A stretch of 64,000 nt of DNA from Bufo bufo (GCF_905171765.1 NC_053389.1:781516772-781580771), one strand, 5' to 3'. Positions 53,215 to 63,910 are shown, counted from the first letter of the stretch. Notes: generated from the letters alone by a model not told the origin. Numbers and translations are program-made.

Positions 53215-56200
53215 AAACTTGTCGTTTGGAGATAATCGGTTCACGTAGACGGCTCTTCTGGATTCTGGATCAGCAGGGAACTTCCTGCAGCAAGCCATAG
53301 TGGATCAATATCGTATTCCAGTCCGACGCCTGCAGAGACCATTGATGGTGTCATCCATCGATGGAAGGGCTCTATCTGAGTCCATACAATTTTGTACTGA
53401 ACCTGTAAGACTACAGGTTGGAGCTCTTCATACAGAAGAGATTTCGTTCCTGGTTCTTCAAAGTCTTTCTCACCATCTCCTTTTGGGGCTTTCATGGCTC
53501 CGTACCCATGAACCTGTTCTTGATTGGAAGTCTGGAGAGGTGCTTCGTTGGGGACAGTACTGCCTTGGAAAGTGTCTTTCTCCTGTTCGGCCTGCTTGGT
53601 TTCCCCGGGTACCACCAAATCTTGAAAATCTGCCTGCAGCATACCATGCCTATGCCGATGTCTTTGATAAGAAGGAGGCTGAGATGTTACCTCCACACAG
53701 GCCTTATGATTGTCCAATTGATCTCATTCCTGGTTCTTCACCTCCCCGTGGTCGCATTTATCCTCTGTCGCCAGCCGAGACACAAGCCATGTCTGAGTAC
53801 ATCAAAGAAAATCTTGACAGAGGATTTATCCGGAAATCATCTTCTCCGGCTGGCGCTGGCTTCTTCTTTGTAAAGAAAAAAGATGGTTCTCTCCGCCCAT
53901 GCTCGATTATAGGGGCCTAAATAAAATCACTATCAAGAACAAATACCCCCTTCCCCTTATTCCAGAGTTGTTTGACCGCCTCAGAGGAGCTAAGATCTTC
54001 TCCAAATTAGATCTGCCTGGGGCCTACAACTTGATCCGAATTCGTCAAGGGGACGAGTGGAAGACCGCCTTCAACACCCGTGACGGTCACTATGAATATC
54101 TGGTAAATCCCTTTGGACTAAGCAATGCTCCTGCAGTGTTCCAAGAATTCGTTAATGATATTTTCAGAGACTTGTTATACTCTTGTGTTGTGGTTTATCT
54201 TGATGATATCCTTGTCTTTTCTCCAGATTTGGCTACTAACCAGAGTCAGGTTTGCCTGGTCCTTCAAAGGCAAAGAAAAAATCGTCTGTATGCCAAGTTT
54301 GAAAAATGTCTCTTCGAACAAACCTCACATTATTGTGGTACATAATATCTGATACTGGCCTACAGATGGATCCTGAAAAGCTGTCTGCGATTTTGAAGTG
54401 GCCCCGTCCTTCTGGTTTAAAGGCTATTCAATGCTTCCTGGGGTTCGCCAACTACGACAGCCAGTTCGTGCCACACTTCTCTTCTTTGACAGCCCCCATC
54501 TCAGCCTTGACGCGTAAAGGGGCGAATCCCAAAGATTGGACTGCTGAGGCTGAATCAGCCTTCCAAGCCTTGAAACAGACCTTCTCTGCGGCTCCAGTAC
54601 TCCATCATCCTGATGCTAGTAAGCAATTTTTCTTGGAGGTGGATTCATTGTCTATTGGAGCTGGGGCGGTGCTTTCACAAAAATCTCCCTCAGGTAAAAT
54701 GACATCATGTGGTTTCTTCTCCAGGGCCTTCTCCGCTCCTGAGCGCAAATACTCGATCGGGGACAGAGAGTTGTTGGCCATCAAAATGGCATTGGAGGAA
54801 TGGTGATACCTTCTGGAGGGAGCCAGTCATCCGGTAGTGATCTATACTGACCACAAGAATCTTACCTTCCTACAGTCTGCACAGAGACTTAATCCACGCC
54901 AAGCTCGATGGTCCCTCTTCTTTGCTCATTTAGATTTTGTTCTTTACTTTCGTGCTGCAGATAAGAACATCAAAGCAGATGCTCTTTCAAGATCCTTTGA
55001 TTCCACTGACCAGAAGGAGGAGCCCCAATTCATCATTGATCCCACTAAAATCTTGGCCTGTCCAGTCAAGCTATCCGAAATTCCTCCTGGAAAAACCTTT
55101 GTTGCAGAATCTCTCAGAAAGCGAATCTTCCTATGGGGTCATTCATCTAAAGTGGCGGGTCATGCTTGTCAGAGGAAGACCTTCAGGTTTATTGCGCATC
55201 GGTACTGGTGGCCAACCATGTAACAAGACATCCTAGAATTTGTAGCTGCTTGTCCATCCTGCGCGCAAAATAAAACTTCCAAACAGCGTCCAGCCGGCCT
55301 TCTGCTTCCCCTTCCAGTTCCTGAGGTTCCCTGGCAACAAATAGCCATGGACTTTATCACAGATTTACCCACGTCCTTCGGTTGTTCTGTAATTTGGGTA
55401 GTGGTTGACCGCTTCTCCAAAATGTCACATTTTGTCCCTCTGCCTGGTCTTCTTTCTGCTCCCCAACTGGCCAAGGAATTTATCGAACACATTTTTAATC
55501 TCCATGGCTTTCCACTCTGTATTGTGTCCGATAGAGGCGTACAGTTCACGTATAAATTCTGGAGAGCTCTCTGCAAGCTATTAAATCTATCTCTGGACTT
55601 CTCGTCAGGATATCATCCTCAGTCCAACTGTCAGGTGGAGCGTGTTAACCAAATTCTGACAAACTTCTTGCGCCACTTCACTAACAGTCATCACGACAAC
55701 TAGGTCGAACTATTGCCTTGGGCTGAGTTCACATACAGCAATCATGTCAGCGAGTCTTCCAAGAAATCTAAATTTTTTGTTGTCAACAAACAAATATCCC
55801 ACTTCCGGTGTCTCCTTCTTCCTTCTTCCGGTATCCCTGCTGCAGACGCTACTTCAAGAGAGTTCTCTAAAATCTGGGAGGAGACTAGGGGAGCTCTGAA
55901 AGAGGCTTCTGTGCACATGGAAGCGTCTGCGGATAAAAAACGTAGAAATTCTCCAAAATTCCATCCTGGTGATAAAGTCTGGCTTGCTTCCAAATACATC
56001 CGGCTCAAAATACCCTCCTGAACAAATCAATGATGTTTCCCACAAGCTTAAGCTACCAGACTCCTTCCGGGTACCGAATTCCTTCCATGTCTCCCTGCTG
56101 AAGCCCGTCATCCTGAATAGTTTTTACAAGAAACCTGTCTCTGCTCCTGTTACGGTCAGTGATGAGGTAAAGGCTATTCTGGGGATAAAGAAGAGTAGAG

Positions 56201-56315
56201 GGAAAACCCTCTTTCTGGTGGATTGGAAGGAACCCAAGGAGAACATCAATGCCCCTCTTCTGCTGAAAAAATTCTTGTCCAGGACCAGGCCTGAGGAGAG
56301 GGGGCGTAAGGGGGG
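53215..56315 (+). pseudogene. Gypsy-2 pol: protease to chromodomain (unit 2)
   Basis: Copy of 48440-51540 with every break at the corresponding place: stop before the protease DSG (about 53250), shift after SLRPC (53890), stop after the RT YLDD region (54345), TGA at 54804, TAA at 55221, TAG at 55701, TGA at 56019. Domains in order: protease (53252), RT with YLDD (about 54200), RNase H (54640-54890), integrase (55224-56021) and half chromodomain (56150-56250). Not translatable as one polyprotein. Confidence 0.9.
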
Positions 56316-56323
56316 GGGGGTAC

Positions 56324-57016
56324 TGTTAGCCCAGCGACCTGTGTCAGCGCCGCTGCCCCTATCAGCAGGCACGGGCTCCCTCTTTTCCCTCCTGCCGCCC
56401 AGCTGACAAACACGGGCAGCAACTAACTTAACTCTGCTACATATGATCCATGCCAGTGTTTCCTTGCTGCTGGAAACTTGCACTGCTGCTGAAGCTTGCG
56501 TGGGTGTGTCTCTCTTTCCTATGTGGCAACACATACACGCCCTCTGTCTCAGCAGCCAATGGCCGGATTGCAGCATGTATTTAAAGGCACTTCCTACTAC
56601 AGGAAGTTGCCTGAGCAACCTCAGTGTCTAGCTTGTCTAGTCTCTGTGCAAAGGTGTTTATCTTATCTGCCTTCCTGTGTACCGAATCCTGCTATTGTAC
56701 TCCTCCTGGACTTTGCTTTCTGCCGCCTGCCTCTGACCTCAGACTTCGTTTATGGACTTTGCTTGATTGCCGCCTGTCCTGAGCCGTACCTCCAGGCCTC
56801 GTACGTCTCCTTGGTGCTTGGACCGAGCACTCTGACCCCCTGGTCAGCTGCCACTGACTTGGGGACTACTCTGGAGTGGCACCTTGCAGCTACTCTACGG
56901 CCCAAGCCTATCCCCACCATCAGGGGCTCTAGTGAATACCAGGTAGCTGCTTAGTTACGCCCCTCCGGAGTATACCCAGTCAGTGGCGCAGTGGGCCCAC
57001 ACCCGCTTGCATAACA
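56324..57016 (+). repeat. Gypsy-2 3' LTR, complete
   Basis: 693 bp from TGTTAGCCC to GCATAACA, followed by the ACGTG target duplication and then the hAT coding sequence. GTATTTAAAGGCAC is at 56577. This copy shows the empty site for the nested solo LTR (GTAGCTGCTTAG). Confidence 0.95.
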
Positions 57017-57021
57017 ACGTG

Positions 57022-57540
57022 CTGCGGGGGCCTTGCCATGTCCTCATCCTCAAACATAAGTGGTTGGGCATCTGTGCACTCAACCTCTGCCACTTCTGGG
57101 GCAGGGCTAGGTGGATGGCCCTGGGAAACCCTGCCAGCATCATCAAAAAGCATAAGAGACTGCTACAGGACTTGTGGCTCAGACTGCTTGGCTGATTTGC
57201 AAGGGGATGAGGTCCAAGATAGATGCCCATGGCCTGCAGGTGCCAACTCTGAGCTTTCAGCAGTGGACCGGGTGGGAGACAATGTGAAGGAACTGGAGGC
57301 ACTGTCAGACACCCAATCTACTAGCGCCTGTACTTGTTCTGGCCTCACCATTCGTGGAGTGGCATTCAGGCCTACTAAATAACGCTGAAGGTTCTGTCGC
57401 CTACGCGCACCAGAGGAAGGTGTTTTATTTGGGCGTGTAGCTGGCATAGATCGACCACGTCCTCTCCCTGCAACAGGAGCTCCACCAACACCAGCAGCAC
57501 CACGACCAGGGCCATGTCCCTTATTTGACGCTCTCCTCAT
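57022..57540 (-). pseudogene. hAT transposase N-terminal fragment
   Basis: Starts MRRASNKGHGPGRG at 57540, then GRGRGRSMPATRPNKTPSSG (Gly/Arg-rich), NLQRYLVGLNATPRMVRPEQ and Ser/Thr-rich SDSASSSFTLSPTRSTAESS. It ends DEDMARPPQHV at the ACGTG target. After a stop near 57163 (SEPQVL*) the frame continues in FDDAGRVSQGHPPSPAPEVA. It joins SDYDETQVP at 41605 when gypsy-2 is removed. Confidence 0.82.
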
Positions 57541-57559
57541 TCTTTGCGTTCACCCACCA

Positions 57560-58430
57560 AACTAACAGATGGTTTATGTCAAGCGACAATGTAACCGCCA
57601 ATAGTCAACAATTAAGTTCACTGTCAGTAAGGCAGTGCCAGTGTCATAAAAAACTGTGTGACAGGCGAAATTAATACAATTACTTTACTGTCTCAAAAAA
57701 TTTGAATTTGTCAACCAACAATGTAACAGCAGTATTTAATGTTTTTATTGGACTGCCAGAAATGATGCGCAGGCCACAAATGTACTTTCTAGCACAAAAT
57801 GCAGCGCAGGCCGCAAATGTACTTTCTATCACAAAAATGGGAATTTGTCACCCAACTATGTAACTGCAGTATTTACTGGTTTTATAAGACTGTCAGAAAT
57901 GCAGCGCAGGCCGCAAATGTACTTTCTAGCACAAAAATGGGAATTAGTCACCCAACAATGTAACAGCAGTATTTACTGGTTTTATAAGACTGTCAGAAAT
58001 GCAGTGCCGGTGTCAGAAAGAGAAAAAATTGCTTTGGGTCACACAAATATGTGACAGACTAATTTAATTGAATTATTTTCACTGTCAGGTATGCACTGCA
58101 GGCTGCAGTGGTACTTGACCGGCAAAAAAAGTGAATCCCCCCCCCCAGAATCTAACAGAAGGATTTACTGAATTGATTTTCACTGTCAGGTATGCAGTGT
58201 TGGCCGCAAGGGTACTTGACCGCCAAAAAAAGGGAATTTGTCCACCTAGAATCTAACAGATGGATTGACTGAATAGATTTTTACTGTCACATATGCGGCA
58301 CAGGGGTAATTCACAGAAAGAAATTTGAATATGTTCCCCCCTGGGGCCCTGAACTCACAGACGGATTACCTATATTATTTTCCCTTCCCCTGACACATAT
58401 GCAGTGCAGGTTTACTTAAAAAAAGGGTAT
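57560..58430. repeat. Leader tandem repeats of the hAT element
   Basis: Units of about 110-120 bp, clearest at 57730-58015: GCAGTATTTACTGGTTTTAT, AAATGCAGCGCAGGCCGCAA, ATGTACTTTCTAGCACAAAA. More diverged TGACCGGCAAAAAAAGTGAAT units follow up to 58300. They lie just upstream of the hAT start codon. Confidence 0.7.
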
Positions 58431-58436
58431 ATGTCA

Positions 58437-58640
58437 CCAGGGGTCAAGTCCTGAGAAAAAAGTGTGGGAACTCCCTCAAGATCCACTGCCACCCCTTCCC
58501 CCTCAGAAAATTCAGTGCAACATAAAACATAAACAAAATCTGGAATTTGCACTATACTGTATGTCTGTTCAGACATAATTCGTCTCTTTCATATTATAAG
58601 CTCCCCTTATATATAATTTACTTACAGTTCTGAAGACTCA
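58437..58640. repeat. Possible hAT terminus
   Basis: CAGGGGTCAAGTCCTGAG at 58438 looks like a hAT end, directly after the hAT leader repeats. I could not pair it with a right end. Confidence 0.35.
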
Positions 58641-58855
58641 GGGGTGCTGACAGGCTTGGCCTCACGGGTGCTGGCAGGCTTGGCCTCAGGGGTGCTGGCA
58701 GGCTTGGCCTCAGGGGTGCTGGCAGGCTTGGCCTCAGGGGTGCTGGCAGGCTTGGCCTCAGGGGTGCTGGCAGGCTTGGCCTCAGGGGTGCTGGCTGGCT
58801 TGGCCTCAGGGGTGCTTTGCAGGCTTGGCCTGAGGGGTGCTGGCTGGCTTGGCCG
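58641..58855. repeat. 24-bp minisatellite, about nine copies
   Basis: The unit is GGTGCTGGCAGGCTTGGCCTCAGG with few variants. Because 24 is a multiple of three, both strands give open repeat frames (VLAGLASG on plus, ASTPEAKP on minus). These are array artefacts. Confidence 0.9.
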
Positions 58856-59095
58856 GGCAGAAGGAGTGTGGCAGACTGTGAGGCCTTTTTTCTCCAAGCT
58901 GCTCCGGAAAAAAAATATTTTTCATTATACCTCAGGTCAGACCACCAATCAGACCCCCAATGTTAATTAGACCTCAGCTAACAGCCCCAATAAGATCCCC
59001 AATGCTAATAAGACTCCAATAAGACCTCAGATAACACCTCAGCTCAGACCCCAATATGAATGACCCCCAATCAGACCTCAGATAAGAGCCCCATG
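58856..59095. repeat. Loose 'CAGACCCCAATAAGACC' repeats
   Basis: Short imperfect repeats of CAGACCCCCAATGTTAAT and AAGACCTCAG type. No gene. Confidence 0.6.
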
Positions 59096-59375
59096 CGTTA
59101 TAGCAGCCCCCAGTAGCCTTATAGCAGCCCCCAGTAGCCTCATAGCAGCCCCCAGTAGCCTCTCCATCAGCCCCCAGTGCCTCTCACCAGCCCCCAGTGC
59201 CTCTCGCCAGCCCCCAGTGCCTCTCCATTAGCCCCCAGTGCCTCTCACCAGCCCCCAGTGCCTCTCAATCAGTCCCCAGTGCCTCTCAATCAGCTCCCAG
59301 TGCCTCTCACCAGCAGCCCCCAGTCAATGCCTCTCCATCAGCCTCCAGTGCCTCTCAATCAGCCCCCAGTGCACC
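59096..59375. repeat. Minisatellite, AGCCCCCAGTGCCTCTC units
   Basis: About 14 units of 18-24 bp. Proline/serine-rich frames on the plus strand derive from the array. Confidence 0.88.
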
Positions 59376-59726
59376 CTCCCCGGTATTAAAATCATTGGTG
59401 GGCAGTGCACCCTCCCCGGTTTTAAAATCATTGGTGGGCAGTGCGCCCTCGCCGGTATTAAAATCATTGGTGGGCAGTGCAAGCCCTCCCCCCCAGCATT
59501 AAAATCATTAGTGGGCAATGCGCCCTCCCCCCGGTAATAAAATCATTGGTGGGCAGTGCGCCCCCCCCAGTATTATAATCATTGGTGGGCAGTGCAAGCC
59601 CTCCCCCCAGTAATAAAATCATTGGTGGGCAGTGCGCCCCCCCAGTATTATAATCATTGGTGGCCAGTGCAAGCCCTCCCCCCCCCAGTATTATAATCAT
59701 TGTGGGCAGTGCGCCCCCCCCCCCAA
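59376..59726. repeat. Minisatellite, AAATCATTGGTGGGCAGTGC units
   Basis: About ten units of 33-38 bp: ATTAAAATCATTGGTGGGCA, GTGCGCCCTC and a variable C-run. It ends in CAACATTGGTGG, where the palindrome begins. Confidence 0.88.
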
Positions 59727-60100
59727 CATTGGTGGCAGCGGCAGTTCCAATCGGAGTCCCAGCAGTGTAATGCTGGGGCTCCGATCAGTTACCATGGCAG
59801 CCAGGACGCTACTGAAGTCCTGGCTGCCATGGTCAGTTAGTCAGCAGAATACCTACATGCGCGGTGGCCGCCGGGCGCTCCTTCTTCTTGTAACTTACAG
59901 GTCTGTGCGGCGCATTGCTTATGCTTATAGCAATGCGCCGCACAGATTTGTGATGAGTTACAAGAAGGAGGAGCGCCCGGCGGCGACAGCGCATGTAAGT
60001 ATGCTGCAGAGTAACTGGCCATGGCAGCCAGGATTTCAGTAGCGTCCTGGCTGCCATTACACTGCTGGGACTCCGATCGGAACTGCCGCTGCAACCAATG
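59727..60100. repeat. 374-bp imperfect palindrome
   Basis: CATTGGTGGCAGCGGCAGTT is the inverse of AACTGCCGCTGCAACCAATG. Arms continue inward through CAGCCAGGACGCTACTGAA, GCGCTCCTTCTTCTTGTAAC and GTCTGTGCGGCGCATTGC, meeting near 59923. A shorter palindrome (GGCAGCCAGGAC / GTCCTGGCTGCC) is nested in each arm. Confidence 0.85.
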
Positions 60101-60277
60101 ATGGGGGGGGGTCTCGGGGAGGGGGTAAGGCCGCATCCTCAGCAGGCGGACCGGGCCCAGTGGCGTTGCTATAGCGATGCTGCCCACTGCCAAATCTATC
60201 TCTCCTGGAGGGGGCCCCATGGGCCCCTCTGACTTAGGGGCCCGGTCGCAATTGCGACCCCTATAGCTACGCCACTG
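60101..60277. mobile_element. Right end of a GGCGTAAC-type hAT-like element
   Basis: Ends CCTATAGCTACGCCACTG with GGGGCCC inward, like the right end at 26652. CAGTGGCGTTGCTATAG at 60158 could be a left end of a 120-bp version, but no 8-bp duplication supports it. The preceding minisatellites and palindrome may be its cargo, as in 22350-26652. Confidence 0.5.
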
Positions 60278-60650
60278 TGTATATTATGTATATGTACTGC
60301 AATGTGATGTTCCAATATCTGCACTGTATACTCGTGCATCACATTACTAGTACATCACATAACATGTTACATGTTATATATTACACATATAAGGCCACTG
60401 CATTTGCAGATATTGATGAGCTATATTCATGATGGGTCATCAATATCAGATTGGTGTGGGTCTGAATCTGATTAGCTGATTCATGCAGCCACTGCTCCAG
60501 AAATTATACTGTGTACGGAGCACAGCACAGCTCTGTGTATGGTATAGCGGCCATGCATTTGCACTGAAGCTCAACTCCTATTTAAGGGAATGACAGCTGA
60601 ATGTCATGGATGAGATTTGCAGATAGCTGGAACTTATAAATAAACGAGCG
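60278..60650. repeat. Diverged TTAA-MITE fragment
   Basis: GATGGGTCATCAATATCAGA at 60431 matches 21-40 of the window. The rest is diverged and has no clear ends. TA-rich sequence precedes it. Confidence 0.5.
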
Positions 60651-60654
60651 ACTG

Positions 60655-61785
60655 GCTTGATCCCACACTAAGGAGCTATTAGGTGAGCCCTATAAAACCC
60701 TAACAGCTCTCCCTGACTGCTATGCACATACAAGAGTCTCGATGGTAGACGAATGCATGCCCACGTACCTAAGCCTGTGTGACACCTGAAAACCCTATAA
60801 TAGTGAGGGAGTCAGGGTCACCTAGAATCAAGCCAGCAAGCAAACACAATAAAGTAAAGGACTTATCTGAGCAAACAGCAGACGAAGCCTCCAGCAGTGA
60901 ACACCTAATCCAGGAAGTAGTATAAACCGCAAAGTAAGGCAGTATGGGAGGGAATATAAAGGAAGACGATTATGTCTAAATAAGTGACACCTGGCAGAAG
61001 GAAAGTAGATGAGAAAGTGAAACAAAAACAAAGATCATCATACAAGAGGTAGAGAAGAACGTCTGCCAGACCTTCTCACAGAAGTGGCGGTGACAGTAAC
61101 CCTCCCTCTACGGGTGGACTCCGGACACTCAGAGAACACCTTCTCAGGATGAGACCTATGGAAAGCCCTAATGAGACGAGTGGCCTTAATGTCCGCCACT
61201 GGGACCCACATCCTCTCCTCAGGACCATAACCCTCCCAATGAACGAGGTACTGGAGAGAACCGCGGATAATGCGAGAATCCACAATCCTAGAGACCTGAA
61301 ATTCAGGATTACCATCAACAATAATTGGAGGAGGCAAAGAGGAGGGTACAGTGGGTTGGACATAAGGTTTTAATAGGGACTTGTGAAAAACATTATGGAT
61401 CTTCCAAGTCTGAGGAAGTCGGAAGGCAATGGGATTGATGACGGACAAGATCTTGTAAGGCCCAATAAACTTAGGACCCAACTTCCAGGAGGGAACCCTT
61501 CAGTTTGATATTCTTTGTGGACAACCACACAAGATCACCCACATTCAGGTCCGGACCAGGCACACGTCTCTTATCCGCCACACGCTTATATCTCTCAGTC
61601 ATCCTCTTCAGATTACCCTGAATCTTTTGCCAAATAAACGACAAAGACGAGGAAAATCTCTCATCGGGTAAACCAGAAGACCCCTCTCCAGAGAATGTCC
61701 CAAACTGCGGATGAAACCCATATGCACCAAAAAATGGTGACTTATCAGAGGACTCCTGGCGATGGTTATTTAAAGCAAACTCAGC
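60655..61785 (-). mobile_element. Gypsy-3 fragment: 3' pol and partial LTR
   Basis: On the minus strand, the integrase C-terminal part and chromodomain (61785 to about 61105) are followed by a GTAGAGGGAGGG purine tract and an LTR starting TGTCACCGCC at 61095. Closely related to gypsy-1. The LTR lacks its GTGACA end and the element is cut on the right at LAEFALNN by the repeat at 61788. Confidence 0.85.
61038..61785 (-). pseudogene. Gypsy-3 integrase C-terminus and chromodomain
   Basis: From 61785: LAEFALNNHRQESSDKSPFF, then a frame change. The open piece 61038-61481 has GPKFIGPYKILSVINP, HNVFHKSLLKPYVQP and a complete-looking chromodomain (VSRIVDSRIIRGSLQYLVHW, GYGPEERMWVPVADIKATRL). It reads through into the LTR. 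The catalytic core of integrase is absent. Confidence 0.88.
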
Positions 61786-61787
61786 AA

Positions 61788-62065
61788 GGACAGGTGCACT
61801 CTGTGGTCTTACTAAACCCTCAAACTGATTTTAAAATTGAGAGATTAGCCAACATATCCTACGGTGTAAGACATGTCTGAGCCCGAGCACCGCGCCAAGG
61901 TTTCTCAAGTAGCTCGGGGACCTAACACTCACCTACCTGGGCCTATGTGGGCAATACCAGGAGCCAGTGGACAAATTACAGGAGCATGAGGCCGACTCAC
62001 AAACAACTCACCAGTTACCTCCAGCATGTGACCATGCTAGCAATGGGAGGAGGGAGGAGTCTGCG
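61788..62065. repeat. Three-copy repeat, copy 1
   Basis: GGTGCACTCTGTGGTCTTAC ... AATGGGAGGAGGGAGGAGTC. It is repeated directly at 62430-62633 (shortened) and inverted at 62634-62935. Copy 1 truncates the gypsy-3 integrase. Confidence 0.85.
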
Positions 62066-62400
62066 AGTCCCACTCAAGACTGGCTGATAAGGCCCAGGCC
62101 TCACAGGTGCACCTAAATGTAGCCTGTAGATGGAAAGCAGGCACATTTAAATTGGAGTTTATACACCTCCAGGAATCTCTATATATACAAACTGAAAAGA
62201 ATGGCGTGGTATTAAACAAGCAGGACGTGCTCAAACCCACATGCAGTTGTGCATATATATAGGGGAGCAGATCCTGCACTTGTGGCCCATTGCTAATGAC
62301 GATCCCCAGCAAAAATGCATACAGTGGAGGATGACCGCAGTGAACCACAAGTACCACAATAGACATCCTACACAAGATAGCAATTATGTGGATGTGATAT
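62066..62400. other. Spacer between repeat copies, no gene
   Basis: Unclassified sequence with TCTATATATACAAACTG and TGCATATATATAGGGG TATA-like stretches. It is probably part of the same mobile family as the flanking copies. Confidence 0.45.
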
Positions 62401-62940
62401 TCAATATAACAATATAACAAAATAATAGCAAAGACGGGTGCACTCTGCGGTCTTACTAAACCCTCAAACTGATTTTAAAATTGAGAGATTAGCCAACATA
62501 TCCTACGGTGTAGGACATGTCTGAGCCCGAGCACCGCGCCAAGGTTTCTCAAGTAGCTCGGGGACCTAACACTCACCTACCTGGGCCTATGTGGGCAATA
62601 CCAGGAGCCAGTGGGCAAATTACAGGAGCATGAGTGACTCCTCCCTCCTCCCATTGCTACCATGGTCACATGCTGGAGGTAACTGGTGAGTTGTTTGTGA
62701 GTCGGCCTCATGCTCCTGTAATTTGCCCACTGGCTCCTGGTATTGCCCACATAGGCCCAGGTAGGTGAGTGTTAGGTCCCCGAGCTACTTGAGAAACCTT
62801 GGCGCGGTGCTTGGGCTCAGACATGTCCTACACCGTAGGATATGTTGGCTAATCTCTCAATTTTAAAATCAGTTTGAGGGTTTAGTAAGACCACAGAGTG
62901 CACTTGTCTTTGCTATTATTTTGTTATATTGTTATATTGA
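62401..62940. repeat. Inverted repeat made of copies 2 and 3
   Basis: Left arm about 62403-62633, right arm about 62710-62939, with AATATAACAATATAACAA ends. The 76-bp middle (TGACTCCTCCCTCCTCCCAT...) is the inverse of 61990-62065, so copy 3 is full length and copy 2 is truncated. Each arm has CTTGAGAAACCTTGGCGCGG on one strand. Confidence 0.88.
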
Positions 62941-63077
62941 TTTTCTTGGACGCCCAACCAGTGCACTGAAATAGACAGTGCACTGTGTCAAAGAACGAGT
63001 GAGAAAACCAACACATGGGACGCCACGTGGGCCGCCAAACGAAAAGGAACTACACTACTTGACTTAGGGCTCATTCA
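62941..63077. other. Short unclassified stretch
   Basis: No gene or repeat end recognised. Confidence 0.4.
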
Positions 63078-63480
63078 CACGATTTTGCGGTCCGTTTTTC
63101 CTGGATCCGTATCTATTTTTTTTCTCTGATTTAAGTCCTCTTCTGTTCCGTTATTCCACAAAACATATCCGTATGGTTTCCTTATGCAATACGTTTTTTG
63201 CAGATCGGAAACAGTAAGGCCCCTTTCACACGGGCAAGAATTCAGTGCGGTGGAATGCGTGAGGTGAACACATTGCACCCGCACTGAATCCGGACGAATT
63301 CACTTCAATGGGGCTGTTCAGATGAGCGGTGATTTTCACGCATCACTTGTGCGTTGCGTGAAAATCGCATCATGTTCTATATTCTGCACTTTTCACGCAA
63401 AGCAGGCCCCATAGAAATGAACGGGGATGTGTGAAAATCGCAAGCATCCACATTCACACATGGTTGCTAAGGAGACAAGA
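63078..63480. mobile_element. Two adjoining 'TTTCACACG' MITE pieces
   Basis: GGGCTCATTCACACGATTTT at 63067 starts a fragment rich in CGTTTTT blocks, as at 1086. AAGGCCCCTTTCACACGGGC at 63215 starts another with inverted AATTCAGTGCGG / CCGCACTGAATCC and GATTTTCACGCATCAC / GTGCGTTGCGTGAAAATC arms. PIF/Harbinger-like by appearance. Right ends were not identified. Confidence 0.5.
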
Positions 63481-63910
63481 GATGAGTTACCAGGGACCCC
63501 AATTACTTTATTATTTTCCATTATAACATGGTTATAATGGAAAATAATAGCATTCTTTAATTCTGAATGCTAAGTAAAAGGTCCATTGTGGGGTTAAAAA
63601 TAAAAAAAATGCAACTCACCTCATCCACTTGATCGCATAGTCGAGCTCGTCTTCTTTCTTCTTCTTCTTGCAGAACCTGGCTGGAAAAGGACCTTCAGTG
63701 ACGTCATCGCGCTCACCACGTGGTGAGCGCGGTGATGTCAGCGCAGGTGCTGCTGAATGAAGATAGAAGGTTCTTCTATCTTCATTCAGCAGGACCGGCG
63801 CTGACGTCACCGTGCTCACAACGTGGTGAGCGCGATGACGTCACCGAAAGTCCTTTTCCAGCCAGGTCCTGCAAGAAGAAGAAGAAAGAAGACGAGCTCG
63901 ACTATGCGAC
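63481..63910. repeat. Foldback repeat with about 137-bp arms
   Basis: GATCGCATAGTCGAGCTCGT (63632) is the near-inverse of GACGAGCTCGACTATGCGAC (ends 63910). The arms meet in GATAGAAGGTTCTTCTATC near 63771. Inner GAGCGCGATGACGTCA hairpins are nested. Same family as 33770-34260 and 6540-6850. The poly-Lys frames come from (AAG)n tracts. Confidence 0.82.

Larger units (their letters stand above)
52103..56877 (+). repeat. 4,775-bp tandem duplication, unit 2
   Basis: Same content as unit 1. It starts with the last 656 bp of the TG...CA element (52103-52758), now directly behind LTR sequence, and ends in the LTR where unit 1 breaks. Here the LTR continues to its natural end. Confidence 0.95.
41611..57016 (+). 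mobile_element. Gypsy-2: chromodomain Ty3/gypsy element with internal duplication
   Basis: The LTRs begin TGTTAGCCC and end GCATAACA. The target duplication ACGTG is perfect (41606-41610, 57017-57021). Order: 5' LTR (with a nested solo LTR), gag start, 4.2-kb insertion, rest of gag, protease, RT, RNase H, integrase, chromodomain, 3' LTR. A 4,775-bp block (47328-52102) is repeated at 52103-56877, so gag-pol and part of the 3' LTR occur twice. The two full LTRs differ by many substitutions and indels. All genes are broken. Confidence 0.93.
37875..58430 (-). mobile_element. ZBED-type hAT transposon, heavily nested
   Basis: The left end TAGAGTTGTTCAGGTTCGCC with adjoining GTTCGGG/CCCGAAC motifs looks like a hAT terminus. 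The transposase on the minus strand is in four pieces: 57022-57540 (N-terminus), 41080-41605 (acidic region and BED finger), 39225-39639, and 38375-38665 (C-terminal dimerisation region). Tandem leader repeats lie upstream at 57560-58430. Insertions: 38667-39216, 39648-41071 and gypsy-2 at 41611-57016. The right terminus is uncertain. Confidence 0.75.

Noticed and set aside
58622..58970. Repeat proteins on both strands (VLAGLASG and ASTPEAKP)
   Set aside because: A 24-bp array gives open frames on both strands by chance.
60158..60277. Complete 120-bp hAT MITE
   Set aside because: Ends are inverted but the flanks (ACCGGGCC and TGTATATT) are not a duplication.
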